Under the pieces are notes generated by a model. The model saw nothing but the letters and a program-made list of their open reading frames with translations. It made no database searches and had not been told where the DNA came from. From Gemmatimonadota bacterium (GTDB taxonomy: Bacteria; Gemmatimonadota; Gemmatimonadetes; Longimicrobiales; Gaopeijiaceae), in the NCBI GenBank assembly GCA_015492755.1, contig WGEM01000516.1, forward strand, positions 1 to 8,832: a DNA stretch of 8,832 bases. The letters run 5' to 3'. The position numbers and the translations under genes are program-made. Below are positions 1 through 8,161 of this stretch, one piece after another. Numbering within the stretch: position 1 is the stretch's first letter; every line of letters begins with the position of its first letter.

Positions 1-1317
<1,317 letters not shown>

Positions 1318-1470
1318 CTCGGACCCCCCGAATACGGTGGCCGCGGCGGCGTGCGCGCGACGTGACGCGGTCTGGTGACGGCCCGGGGAGGCGGGTCGCC
1401 GTTGCTGTGGTCTACCTGTGTCTTCCAGGACCCGCAAGGGGTCGGGGATGCTGGCCGTGGGTGGCGTCGC

Positions 1471-1499
1471 TTGACCGGGCACCGGAAGCGTGCCACGCT
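1471..1499 (+). promoter_or_regulatory. Candidate leaderless promoter of the methyltransferase gene
   Basis: TTGACC at 1471-1476 is followed by exactly 17 bases and then CACGCT at 1494-1499, which keeps the A at position 2 and T at position 6 of a -10 box. The ATG at 1506 lies 6 bases beyond the -10, where transcription would be expected to begin. No Shine-Dalgarno sequence sits at a usable distance (the nearest purine run, GGAAG at 1484-1488, is 17 bases away), which supports a leaderless mRNA. The match is by eye; the -10 is not canonical at its first base. Confidence 0.5.
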
Positions 1500-1505
1500 G
1501 GCTGC

Positions 1506-2186
1506 ATGTCCCGCGCGCCGCACTCCGTCAGGCGACACCTCCGCCTGGAGATCGACGACTACGACGCCACCATCCGCCGGTGGATCCCGGGCTACGAGCG
1601 CATGTCGGCGCTGGTGGCGGATGAGGTGCGGCCGCTGGGCGCGGCACACGTGGTGGACCTGGGCGCCGGAACCGGGGCGCTCTCGGAGGTGATCCTCCGC
1701 ACCACCGAGGCTCATCCGGTGGAGCTGGTGGATGTGGACCCGGAGATGCTGGCGCGGGCGCGGGTGCGGCTGGAGGGCTTCGGCAGCCGCGTGCGCTTCC
1801 GGGAGGCCTCCTTTTTCGCCCCGCTCCCTGCCTGCGACGCGGTGGTGGCGCAGATCGCGCTCCACCACATCCCCGAAATGGACACGAAACGGGAACTCTA
1901 CGGCCGCATCCGCGACGCGCTACGGCCGGGCGGGGTGTTCGTGAACGCCGACTGCGTCATGCCTGCCGAGCCGGAGGCGCGCGACGCCGCGTACCACTTC
2001 TGGGCGGCGCACATGGAGCGTCACGGCATTCCGGAGCGCCGTGCCTACGAGCTCTTCGCCGAGTGGGCGGAGGAGGACACCTACTTCCCGGTGGAGGAGG
2101 AGCTGGCGGCGCTGGCCGACGCGGGCTTCGACGCCCGCTGCGTCTGGCACGAGGGACCCATGGCGGTGGTGGTGGCGCGGCGTTAG
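1506..2186 (+). CDS. Class I SAM-dependent methyltransferase
   Basis: A 226-residue soluble protein predicted to transfer a methyl group from S-adenosylmethionine to an unidentified acceptor. Motif I (VVDLGAGTG, residues 49-57) is the glycine-rich SAM loop. The acidic end of strand 2 is in VELVDVDPEML (72-82, with D76 and D78), and motif IV is CDAVVAQIALHHIP (110-123). A post-I helix and the LRPGGVF turn (strand 5 region) follow, so the Rossmann-type domain is complete. The C-terminal half (WAAHMERHGIPERRAYELF) resembles small-molecule or tRNA-wobble-type methyltransferases, but I cannot name the substrate. The frame is open further upstream to an ATG at 1362, but that extension is low-complexity, crosses the promoter-like element and lacks family character, so 1506 is chosen. 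It converges on the asparaginase gene with 24 bases between stops and is probably a single-gene transcript. Confidence 0.9.
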   Translation: MSRAPHSVRRHLRLEIDDYDATIRRWIPGYERMSALVADEVRPLGAAHVVDLGAGTGALSEVILRTTEAHPVELVDVDPEMLARARVRLEGFGSRVRFREASFFAPLPACDAVVAQIALHHIPEMDTKRELYGRIRDALRPGGVFVNADCVMPAEPEARDAAYHFWAAHMERHGIPERRAYELFAEWAEEDTYFPVEEELAALADAGFDARCVWHEGPMAVVVARR

Positions 2187-2189
2187 CGC

Positions 2190-2207
2190 GCCGGGGCCCC
2201 GGCCCGG
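2190..2207. terminator. GC-rich palindrome between two convergent stops
   Basis: The 24 bases between the methyltransferase stop and the asparaginase stop contain a perfect 14-base palindrome (2190-2203). There is an alternative hairpin pairing CCGGG at 2191-2195 with CCCGG at 2203-2207. A GC-rich hairpin between converging genes suggests a shared bidirectional terminator. No T-tract follows on either strand, so it is not a standard intrinsic terminator, and GC-rich palindromes occur by chance in DNA this rich in G and C. Confidence 0.3.
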
Positions 2208-2210
2208 ACC

Positions 2211-3425
2211 TCAGTCGCGAGGACTGCCTTCCAGCAGACCCTCCAGCGGCTCTTCGCGGGCTCCGTTCTCATCGCACACCGCGAAGGTGGACTCGGCGGC
2301 GCCGTACATGGCCACGCCGGCGTATTCGCCCGCCTTGTTCAGGATGAAGAAGCGCACGTCGAAGTTGGGGAGCCCTCGGCTGTTCAGGAGTCTTGCCTCG
2401 ACGGTGTTGGCGCGGATCCGTTCCAGGACCGCCATCCCCGCGTCCTTCGGGCTCATGCCCTGCCGCATGAACTCCACGATCATGAAGCAGCTCAGGTTGT
2501 AGAGGTTGGCCTCGCCCCGACCGGTGGAGCCCGCCGCTCCCACGTCGTTGTCCACGTACTGGCCCGCACCCAGGATGGGCGAGTCGCCGGCGCGGCCGGG
2601 GATCTTCCAGGCCAGGCCGCTGGTGGTGGTGACGCCGCAGAGGTCGCCGTCCTGGTTCACGCACTCCAGGCTGGTGGTGCCCCAGAAGGAGTTGGCGTCG
2701 ATGAGGCCGTCGGCCACCATGGACCAGCCCGCCTCCAGCGCCGCGTCGGCGAAGGCCTGCAGCCGCGCCGAATCCTCCTCGCGGCGCCGCCGGATGACGT
2801 CGGGGTCGGTCTCCTCGCCGGCGCGGCCGAGGCCCTTCAGGCGCTCCTCCGGATCCAGCCAGTGCGACGGGTCCACCCGGCGCTTCCACTCCAGCCAGAG
2901 GGCGCGGGAGGCGTCGGTATTGAGGTCGTCCAGGATCTCGAAGCCCAGCGCCCGGGCGAACTCGGTGGCTCCCTGGCCCACGATGAGGTGGTGGTCGGTG
3001 AGTTCCGCCACGGCCTTCGCCACCAGGGACGGCGTCTTCACGCCCTCGATGGCCGCCACGCCTCCCGCCCAGCGCCGCGGCCCGTGCATGAGGCACGAAT
3101 CGAGCTGCACCACCCCGTCGGCGTTGGGGAGTCCCCCGTAGCCGATGCCCCGCTCCTCGGGATCCAGCTCGGGGATGTTCACACCCGCCACGCAGGCGTC
3201 CAGCACGTCCTCACCCTCCGTGATCCCCCGAAACGCGCGCTCGATGGCGCTCTCCGGCCCGCCGTTGCGGTACCGGATGGAGGAGACGTCCGCCACCAGC
3301 ACTGGGCGGTGCGTGCGGGTGTGCACGGCAGGAGCCGCAGGATGGGTGGACGCGGCAAGGGCAGCCGGCGCGGCTGCGGCGGCCACGCCAGCGGCGGTGG
3401 TGCGGACGAAGGTGCGGCGATCCAT
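2211..3425 (-). CDS. Tat-exported N4-(beta-N-acetylglucosaminyl)-L-asparaginase (glycosylasparaginase)
   Basis: A 404-residue Ntn-hydrolase of the glycosylasparaginase family, which cleaves the GlcNAc-asparagine bond of glycopeptides or related asparagine amides after self-cleavage into two chains. The N-terminus DRRTFVR followed by an Ala-rich stretch to about residue 25 is a twin-arginine signal. The predicted nucleophile is T250 in FWGTTSLEC. Spacing from it reproduces the known active site: T268 in TTTSG, R278 and D281 in PGRAGDSP, and T301, G302 and G304 in GSTGRGEA. These correspond to Flavobacterium T170, R180, D183, T203, G204 and G206. Two departures are visible: G249 precedes the nucleophile where characterised enzymes have Asp, and the N-terminal active-site Trp has no clear equivalent in VADVSSIRYRNGG. 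The enzyme may therefore act on a different amide. The ATG at 3425 is preceded by only a weak Shine-Dalgarno candidate. Full length, no damage seen. Confidence 0.92.
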   Translation of the reverse strand: MDRRTFVRTTAAGVAAAAAPAALAASTHPAAPAVHTRTHRPVLVADVSSIRYRNGGPESAIERAFRGITEGEDVLDACVAGVNIPELDPEERGIGYGGLPNADGVVQLDSCLMHGPRRWAGGVAAIEGVKTPSLVAKAVAELTDHHLIVGQGATEFARALGFEILDDLNTDASRALWLEWKRRVDPSHWLDPEERLKGLGRAGEETDPDVIRRRREEDSARLQAFADAALEAGWSMVADGLIDANSFWGTTSLECVNQDGDLCGVTTTSGLAWKIPGRAGDSPILGAGQYVDNDVGAAGSTGRGEANLYNLSCFMIVEFMRQGMSPKDAGMAVLERIRANTVEARLLNSRGLPNFDVRFFILNKAGEYAGVAMYGAAESTFAVCDENGAREEPLEGLLEGSPRD

Positions 3426-3474
3426 GGGGCGTGTCTCGGCGTTACACCGGTTGGAGGGATGGATGACGGCTGAC

Positions 3475-3483
3475 AGATTAGCA
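3475..3483 (-). promoter_or_regulatory. Candidate extended -10 promoter for the asparaginase gene
   Basis: Read on the minus strand, the bases are TGCTAATCT, a TG extension one base upstream of TAATCT. This would start transcription about 40 bases before the ATG at 3425. The hexamer 17 bases further upstream is a poor -35 match, which is tolerable for extended -10 promoters. It is one of the few AT-containing patches in this 212-base divergent spacer. Assigned by eye only. Confidence 0.3.
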
Positions 3484-3567
3484 TCCCGCCGGCCGGTGCG
3501 CAGCGGGAAACCCGAAGGCGCATCCCGGCGCGGCCCGGAACGGACCGGGGTAATGGGAGGTGGCGCG

Positions 3568-3588
3568 TCGATGCCGCTCGAGCATCGA
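3568..3588 (+). repeat. Perfect 7-bp inverted repeat upstream of the baeRF gene
   Basis: TCGATGC (3568-3574) and GCATCGA (3582-3588) are exact reverse complements separated by 7 bases, giving half-site centres 14 bases apart. The element lies about 50 bases before the ATG at 3638. It could be an operator for a dimeric regulator or a hairpin in the 5' untranslated region. No binding protein is encoded nearby, and no clear promoter for the gene could be placed relative to it. Confidence 0.35.
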
Positions 3589-3624
3589 TCTACCGACCCC
3601 TTCTACACGACATACAGACAGAAG

Positions 3625-3630
3625 AGAGGA
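3625..3630 (+). promoter_or_regulatory. Shine-Dalgarno site that fixes the baeRF start
   Basis: AGAGGA is separated by 7 bases from the ATG at 3638. This decides for that start over the in-frame ATG at 3560, whose extra 26 residues (Arg-, Ser- and Thr-rich) would be read through the inverted repeat and this site. Confidence 0.75.
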
Positions 3631-3637
3631 ATCGCAG

Positions 3638-4801
3638 ATGAGCACGCACTGGATCGATACATGGCCCCGGACCCTCGGAGCCCTGGAGGGACCGGTTCTG
3701 TCGCTCTACGTGAACCTCAGGCCGGCCGACGGCGAGGACGCGGTGCTGGCGGCGCGCGTGCGCGCCGAGAACGCCATGCGCCGGGCGGACGTGCCGGAGG
3801 ACCTCCGCAAGTACGTGCTGGCGCGGATCCAGCAGGATCCTCCCAACCGATACGGCCGCGCCATGGTGCTGTTCGCGGCGGAGGATCCCGAGGAGTTCTT
3901 CGAGGTGCGGTTTCTCCAGGTGGACCTGCCGCTGCCGGGACGAGCCGACGGCGCGCTGGCGCGCTGGTCCGAGCCCTACGTCACGCCGCTCCTCCTGGTG
4001 CGTGACGACTACGAGCGCTATGCGGTGGTGGTGATGGACCGGGAGCGGTGGCGCTACTTCCAGGTCTATCTGGGTGAGATCGAAGAGGTAAAGGAAGCCT
4101 TCTTCGATGTGGATACTTCGGAGTGGCGCAAGCTCACCGAGCCGGCGCAGGGCGGCTCCCCGATGTACGGCACCGGTCTCGGAAAGGACCTCTTCGAGGA
4201 CCGCGTCGAGGGCTGGGTGCGCCGCTTCTACAAGAAGGCCGCCGACCTCCTGGAGCGGACCATGGCGAAGCACCGGGCCCGGCGGCTCATCCTCTGCGGA
4301 CCTGAAGAGCGGCGGGCCGAGTTCGAGTCGGTGCTCCCCAGGACACTCCAGGACCGTGTCGCCGCCCGCCTGCCGGCGCCTCCGAAACTCGACGCCTCAC
4401 CCGGCGAGGTGCTGAAGCACGTGGCCAATGCGGTGGAGGAGGCGGAGCACGCCGGCGAACTCGAACTCGTGGACCGCATTCGCGAGGAGGGCCTCGGCGG
4501 GCTCAACCAGGTGCTCCACGAGCTGCAGCAGGGCCGCATCTACGTGCTGGCCGTGGCGTGGACGCCGGAGATCCTGAACGAGACGGTGTACCGGTGCGGC
4601 TGGAACGGCTACGTGGCCGCCACGGAGGCGGGGGCCCGGGCCTTCTGCGCCGGTCAGGGCGAGCCGGAAGCGGTCCCGCTGGACGAGGTGCTCCCGGACC
4701 TGGTGGTGCGCCACGGATGCCGTCTGGAGTTCATGCGCGACGAGCCCATGGCGCGTCTCGTGGAGGAGCTGGACGGCATCGGCGGCCTCAGGCGCTGGTA
4801 G
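3638..4801 (+). CDS. Bacterial archaeo-eukaryotic release-factor-like protein (baeRF family)
   Basis: A 387-residue cytoplasmic protein with the three-part layout of eRF1/Pelota-like proteins. The first domain (about 1-115) contains LSLYVNLRPADGEDA and LVLFAAE-like strands. The second (about 116-245) has YAVVVMDRERWRYFQVYLGEI, then the loop QGGSPMYGTG (171-180), the helix around DLFEDRVEGWVRRFYKKAADLL, and RRLILCGPEERRAEFESVLP. The third, L7Ae-like, domain (about 250-387) has LNQVLHELQQGRIYVLAVA and ends GGLRRW. Where true release factors carry the hydrolytic GGQ, this loop reads GGS, so peptidyl-tRNA hydrolysis by the usual mechanism is doubtful. Bacterial members have been proposed to act in ribosome rescue, stress or host-attachment responses; none of that is shown here. 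The start at 3638 has a good Shine-Dalgarno at 3625-3630. Its 3' end overlaps tssG by 14 bases on the other strand. Family assignment is from fold-level sequence patterns; the exact subfamily (possibly baeRF family 10) is uncertain. Confidence 0.8.
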   Translation: MSTHWIDTWPRTLGALEGPVLSLYVNLRPADGEDAVLAARVRAENAMRRADVPEDLRKYVLARIQQDPPNRYGRAMVLFAAEDPEEFFEVRFLQVDLPLPGRADGALARWSEPYVTPLLLVRDDYERYAVVVMDRERWRYFQVYLGEIEEVKEAFFDVDTSEWRKLTEPAQGGSPMYGTGLGKDLFEDRVEGWVRRFYKKAADLLERTMAKHRARRLILCGPEERRAEFESVLPRTLQDRVAARLPAPPKLDASPGEVLKHVANAVEEAEHAGELELVDRIREEGLGGLNQVLHELQQGRIYVLAVAWTPEILNETVYRCGWNGYVAATEAGARAFCAGQGEPEAVPLDEVLPDLVVRHGCRLEFMRDEPMARLVEELDGIGGLRRW

Positions 4802-4813
4802 GGGGGGGTGGGG
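4788..4813. other. Convergent overlap of baeRF and tssG ends with a G-rich tract
   Basis: The baeRF stop (TAG at 4799-4801) lies inside the end of tssG, whose stop is at 4788-4790 on the minus strand, so the two genes share 14 bases. G8 at 4801-4808 and G4 at 4810-4813 encode the PPPP run just before the last three TssG residues. No room is left for a separate terminator, so each transcript must run into the other gene or end inside it. Confidence 0.85.
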
Positions 4814-5900
4814 CGGCGCGGCGCGGCCGCAGCGGAATCGTGATGCTGGCGTCGACGGTCCATGGCTTTGTGCGCCGCAGCCATGTCGTCCATCCGAGCC
4901 TGGCCTCGTAACCAGGCCGCTGCGGCTCTTTGGTGGTCGCTTCCCCCGTGGCGGTGGGTCTGGTTCCGCGGCCCAGCCTCGACGTCGGAACGTCCTCGCT
5001 CCGGAGAACAAGCACGACCGTGGCATCGGTATTGGGGCCTACATAGCTGCGGAACACGTGTCGTAAGGACTCGAAGTCGGGCCCGTCAGGCAGGAATCGC
5101 CGGAAGCGGCGGGAATCGAGGGGGCCCATCCGTATCTTGACGCCCGCCGTCTGATCCCAGAATCGGCGTCCCAGCACAGCTCGGTCCCCGAGACGCGGCG
5201 CCAGGCGCCGGTTCGTGAGCCGTGCCTGGAGTTCGGGAGCGAGTTGGAGCCACCTGCCCTGGAAGGGCTCCACGACGACGGGGGCCGAGAGGGTTGCCCG
5301 GAGCAACCTTTCGAGGCCCGGGAGCGTCCGGCGCGGTCCCGTCCGGAGTCCGGCCGTGGCGAGGATATCCCGGATATGCAGGCCGAGGGGCCTGCGGGTG
5401 GCCGGGGTGCCGGCTCCTCCTAGCGCAAGGAGAATGTGACCCGGCGCCGTTTCATGTGGAAGGCGGGCTTCGACCCCCGGCCTGCGTTCTGCCCGGGCGC
5501 GATAAGCGAACGAAACAAGCCGATGGTGGAAGATGTCGAGGAAGTCACGGAACGCGGCGTCGCCCACCTGCAGGCGGCGGAGGATCAACTCCGTGATGCT
5601 TCGAGGCAGGGGGGCCTGGACGCCTGCCAGGACCATAAAGCTCACGTCCATGACGGGCTGCTGCCCCGTCAGGTCGTCGGGTAGCTCGATGCGGTGGATG
5701 TCACTCGTGGGGAATGCAAGCGAGAGGTGACCCCGGAAGCGGAGCGTCTCGTCCATCGCGCGTGTGGCGGTGCCCGGTCGGGCGGCGAACGGCCGCAGCA
5801 TCTCGAGGAGCCGGACCGCTTGGACGAAGTCAAAGCGCGCTCCGTCCGTGCGGAGGAGCTCGATCAGAGGAGGCTCGTGGCGCCGGCCAGTGCGGGCCAT
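4788..5900 (-). CDS. tssG: Type VI secretion baseplate subunit TssG
   Basis: A 370-residue baseplate wedge protein (VasB/ImpH family) that in studied systems binds TssF (two copies), TssE and TssK. Recognisable family blocks are FDFVQAVRLLEML (23-35), AFRDFLDIFHHRLVSFAYRA (117-136), the LGDRAVLGRRFWDQTAGVKIRMGPL region (237-261), RRFLPDGP (267-274) and the near-C-terminal LGWTTWL (335-341). Length is normal for the family. The start is placed at 5900 because GGAGGAGG lies 7 bases upstream and the family begins with this MxxxGRR...LIELLRTD pattern. A longer in-frame version from 6080 would lie wholly in tssF sequence and is Arg/Gly-rich noise. The gene overlaps tssF by 37 bases. The C-terminal tail RPRRAAPPPPTSA is Pro-rich and overlaps the baeRF gene. 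It is the last gene of the operon. Confidence 0.95.
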   Translation of the reverse strand: MARTGRRHEPPLIELLRTDGARFDFVQAVRLLEMLRPFAARPGTATRAMDETLRFRGHLSLAFPTSDIHRIELPDDLTGQQPVMDVSFMVLAGVQAPLPRSITELILRRLQVGDAAFRDFLDIFHHRLVSFAYRARAERRPGVEARLPHETAPGHILLALGGAGTPATRRPLGLHIRDILATAGLRTGPRRTLPGLERLLRATLSAPVVVEPFQGRWLQLAPELQARLTNRRLAPRLGDRAVLGRRFWDQTAGVKIRMGPLDSRRFRRFLPDGPDFESLRHVFRSYVGPNTDATVVLVLRSEDVPTSRLGRGTRPTATGEATTKEPQRPGYEARLGWTTWLRRTKPWTVDASITIPLRPRRAAPPPPTSA

Positions 5901-7672
5901 TGATATGCCTCCTCCGGTTGGTCGGCGTCGACGACGACGAGACGCACGAAGCTGTTGATGTGCGCCTGGAGACCCAGAAACTGTCTCAGCACGGTGGCGA
6001 AGAGGAAGGGGCCCACCCCCGCGAACGCGTCTGACGAAAGTGCCACGCGCACCTCCGTCCCGCGAACCAGGCCCCGCCAAGCATCCGTCCCGATGCGGTC
6101 CACCGCAGGTGCCGTGCCCACGGACGTGATACCCTGAATCTGCCGTTGCGCGCCGCTGCTACTTTCCGGTGCGTGCAGGGACAGAAGCTCACGGAGGGCC
6201 GCTCCGTCTCCTTCCGGGTCATCGAGAGGTAGGTGACCGGCGCTCAGGTACGAGACCAGTCGCCACAGTGTTCCCGATCCAAGGGGCGGATCGAACTGTG
6301 CGGTGGGCTTGTAGAGAAGCTGGATCTCTTCGGCGCCACCTCCCTCCAGACGCTGGAGTTCCGCTCCCGGCGCCACCTGAGCCGCCAGGTGGCGGTTGGT
6401 GCAGAGTACCCTGGCGAAGATGGAATCCTCAGCCGGTTTCCACGGGTTCAGGTCCAGGTCGGTCAGCCTGAGATACACGTCACTGCCGCGCCGATCTCCC
6501 GAGGCCGGTGACCTCCGGAGAGACCAGTAGACTCGGTCGAATTCCGAGGGCGCCCACGGCGTGCGGAGCCCGAAGAGCCTCGGAATCGTCGCGGATTCCG
6601 CAGCGTCGTGGGGCACGTACCGTACCTCTCGCACAGAATGGATCTCCACGTCGGTGGGATGGCGGAGGTCGGCTTCCAGCCGGTATTCGGTGCTCAGATG
6701 GTGAACTCGAATGGGCTCCGCCATATGCGGGAAGAGATTCACAACCGGAACACAGCCCAGGCGCAGGGAGGAGTTGGTGACCGAAAGCCCCGGAGGTACC
6801 GCCCGGAGGAGAAAGAGGAGGTCCGCCTCCGTGCCGCGAAGCGCCTCGGGAAAGCCCCGAGTACGGAGGAACAGGAACGACCGTGGGAACGCGAAGTACT
6901 GGCGGAGGAGCTGGAAGCCCGGACGCGTGAGGGGTGGGTCCGGGAGCACCGCTTCGTGCTCCGCCAGCCCTACGGGCTCCAGGGGCTGCGGTGCAAGATC
7001 GATCAGCGTGCCGTCCTGCTGGCGGACCTGGCCGCCTGCGCCGTAACGCAGGAGCGCCTCGTAGAGGCTCGCAGCCTGATGGAGCGATCCGTCCATATGG
7101 AACACCATGTCGCGCAGGCGCACACCCACCAGGTCGCCCTGCGTGCTGTGCAGGGTGACGCGGAGCACAGCCCCGACATCGTGGCGGAAGTCTAGGTGCT
7201 CATACCGATCTCGCGGCTCGAGGCGCACCTCGGAGACTTCCAGGGGCCACACGTCGAGGTCCCATGCCGTGCGGAAGCGCACTTCTGCGGCGGGGCCGTG
7301 GGCCTCCGCGTGCAGGAGCGTACCGGCGGGCACCGTGCTCGCCGTCCGCAGCTTCCCCTTGGCGGGGTCGTGGCGAAAGCGGGCCACGCTCATGGACGGT
7401 ACCGGCGCCAGCGCGTCGGGATACAGCGCGTCCAGGAGTCCCTGAGCCAGTTCGGGCGCTTCCTGATCAAGGGTTCGCCGCACGCGGGCGGTGAGGAAGG
7501 CGACGGCCTCGATGAGCCGCTCCACGTGAGGATCGCGGCTGCCCTCCTCGCTCAGCTCGAGACGCGCCGCGATCTTCGGGTGGCGTCTCGCGAACGCTGC
7601 GCCTTGCTGGTGCAGGTAGGCGAGTTCACCGAGATAGTAGGCCAGGAGTTCCTCGTCCGCGCGTCGGTTCAC
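5864..7672 (-). CDS. tssF: Type VI secretion baseplate subunit TssF
   Basis: A 602-residue baseplate wedge protein (VasA/ImpG family), normal length. The N-terminus is diagnostic: ELLAYYLGELAYL (8-20), FARRHPKIAARLEL (27-40), DPHVERLIEAVAFLTARVRR (47-66) and a LLDALYPDALAPVPSM block (79-94). Further family signatures are VRFRTAWDLDVWPLEV (131-146), RPGFQLLRQYFAFPRSFLF (250-268) and LRLGCVPVVNLFPHMAEPI (303-321). The last third includes a WRLVSYLSAGHLPL segment and a C-terminal AFAGVGPFLFATVLRQFL block, as expected. It starts at a GTG (7672-7670) that forms a 4-base GTGA overlap with the tssE stop; GAGGG a few bases upstream can serve as a ribosome binding site with short spacing. TssF contacts TssG and the sheath-tube platform. 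No truncation or frameshift seen. Confidence 0.97.
   Translation of the reverse strand: MNRRADEELLAYYLGELAYLHQQGAAFARRHPKIAARLELSEEGSRDPHVERLIEAVAFLTARVRRTLDQEAPELAQGLLDALYPDALAPVPSMSVARFRHDPAKGKLRTASTVPAGTLLHAEAHGPAAEVRFRTAWDLDVWPLEVSEVRLEPRDRYEHLDFRHDVGAVLRVTLHSTQGDLVGVRLRDMVFHMDGSLHQAASLYEALLRYGAGGQVRQQDGTLIDLAPQPLEPVGLAEHEAVLPDPPLTRPGFQLLRQYFAFPRSFLFLRTRGFPEALRGTEADLLFLLRAVPPGLSVTNSSLRLGCVPVVNLFPHMAEPIRVHHLSTEYRLEADLRHPTDVEIHSVREVRYVPHDAAESATIPRLFGLRTPWAPSEFDRVYWSLRRSPASGDRRGSDVYLRLTDLDLNPWKPAEDSIFARVLCTNRHLAAQVAPGAELQRLEGGGAEEIQLLYKPTAQFDPPLGSGTLWRLVSYLSAGHLPLDDPEGDGAALRELLSLHAPESSSGAQRQIQGITSVGTAPAVDRIGTDAWRGLVRGTEVRVALSSDAFAGVGPFLFATVLRQFLGLQAHINSFVRLVVVDADQPEEAYQWPALAGATSLL
5908..5915 (-). 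promoter_or_regulatory. Strong Shine-Dalgarno site of tssG inside tssF
   Basis: On the minus strand the bases read GGAGGAGG, 7 bases before the ATG at 5900 and still within the tssF coding region. It settles the tssG start against an upstream in-frame ATG at 6080 and would let tssG be initiated independently of tssF termination. Confidence 0.8.
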
Positions 7673-8148
7673 GGGCCCTCACGTCCTGTGGCGGGAGCCC
7701 TGTCGACTGCGATGGGAAAGGCCACGGGAATGCGCTCCTTGCCGATTCGGATGTGACCTCGGATAGAGAGATACACGGTGGAATCCTGAGGATACGAGCG
7801 GTCCACCGCCACATCAGGTTCTTGGAGGCGTGGTTCGAACGCCAGGATGGCGCGCCGGATGTCGTCCGCAAGTCGTCTCATATCGGCGTCCGACCCCTTG
7901 AACCAGCCGGTAAAGTCGGGGATCCCGTAGTCCACCACCGTGAGCGGACCTCGTTCCCACCGTTCACGAGCGATGTCGGTACGCGTGTTGAGGAGACGGG
8001 TGAGTTCATCGCGGATGGAGTCAGCGAACTCCTGCTCCGTGAACCACCGGCGCGGATGCACTTCGACCGGCTCGTGGGGTCGCACATCCACGAGCCGGTC
8101 GAAGAGCGGGGCCGGCGCGCCGTTGGAGACGCGTTCGTCCCGGGTCAT
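7669..8148 (-). CDS. tssE: Type VI secretion baseplate subunit TssE (gp25-like)
   Basis: A 159-residue member of the phage T4 gp25-like family, the wedge component that helps anchor the sheath to the baseplate; the family is annotated as lysozyme-like, but TssE proteins are structural. APLFDRL at 14-19 is the usual opening of TssE. ELTRLLNTR (48-56) and LTVVDYGIPDFTGW (69-82) form the conserved core, and the signature FEPRL (104-108) is present. The ATG at 8148 lies 13 bases after the hcp stop, with no clear Shine-Dalgarno, so translation is probably coupled to hcp. Its stop TGA overlaps the GTG of tssF. Length and order (hcp-tssE-tssF-tssG) match common T6SS operons. Confidence 0.95.
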   Translation of the reverse strand: MTRDERVSNGAPAPLFDRLVDVRPHEPVEVHPRRWFTEQEFADSIRDELTRLLNTRTDIARERWERGPLTVVDYGIPDFTGWFKGSDADMRRLADDIRRAILAFEPRLQEPDVAVDRSYPQDSTVYLSIRGHIRIGKERIPVAFPIAVDRAPATGREGP

Positions 8149-8161
8149 GTGCGTATCAGGA

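Noticed and set aside
1429..1443. Small hairpin GACCC-gcaag-GGGTC in the divergent spacer
   Set aside because: Only 5 bp and readily expected by chance at this GC content; no T-tract and no nearby gene end to terminate.
3145..4005. 286-codon plus-strand open frame over the asparaginase and baeRF genes
   Set aside because: Out of frame with the baeRF gene and opposite the asparaginase; composition is Arg/Gly/Ala noise.
5901..6080. N-terminally extended tssG starting at 6080
   Set aside because: The added 60 residues are Arg/Gly-rich, lie wholly within tssF, and a strong Shine-Dalgarno precedes the ATG at 5900.
6608..7195. 195-codon plus-strand open frame inside tssF
   Set aside because: TssF is continuous and conserved on the other strand; the antisense product has no recognisable motif and no ribosome binding site.
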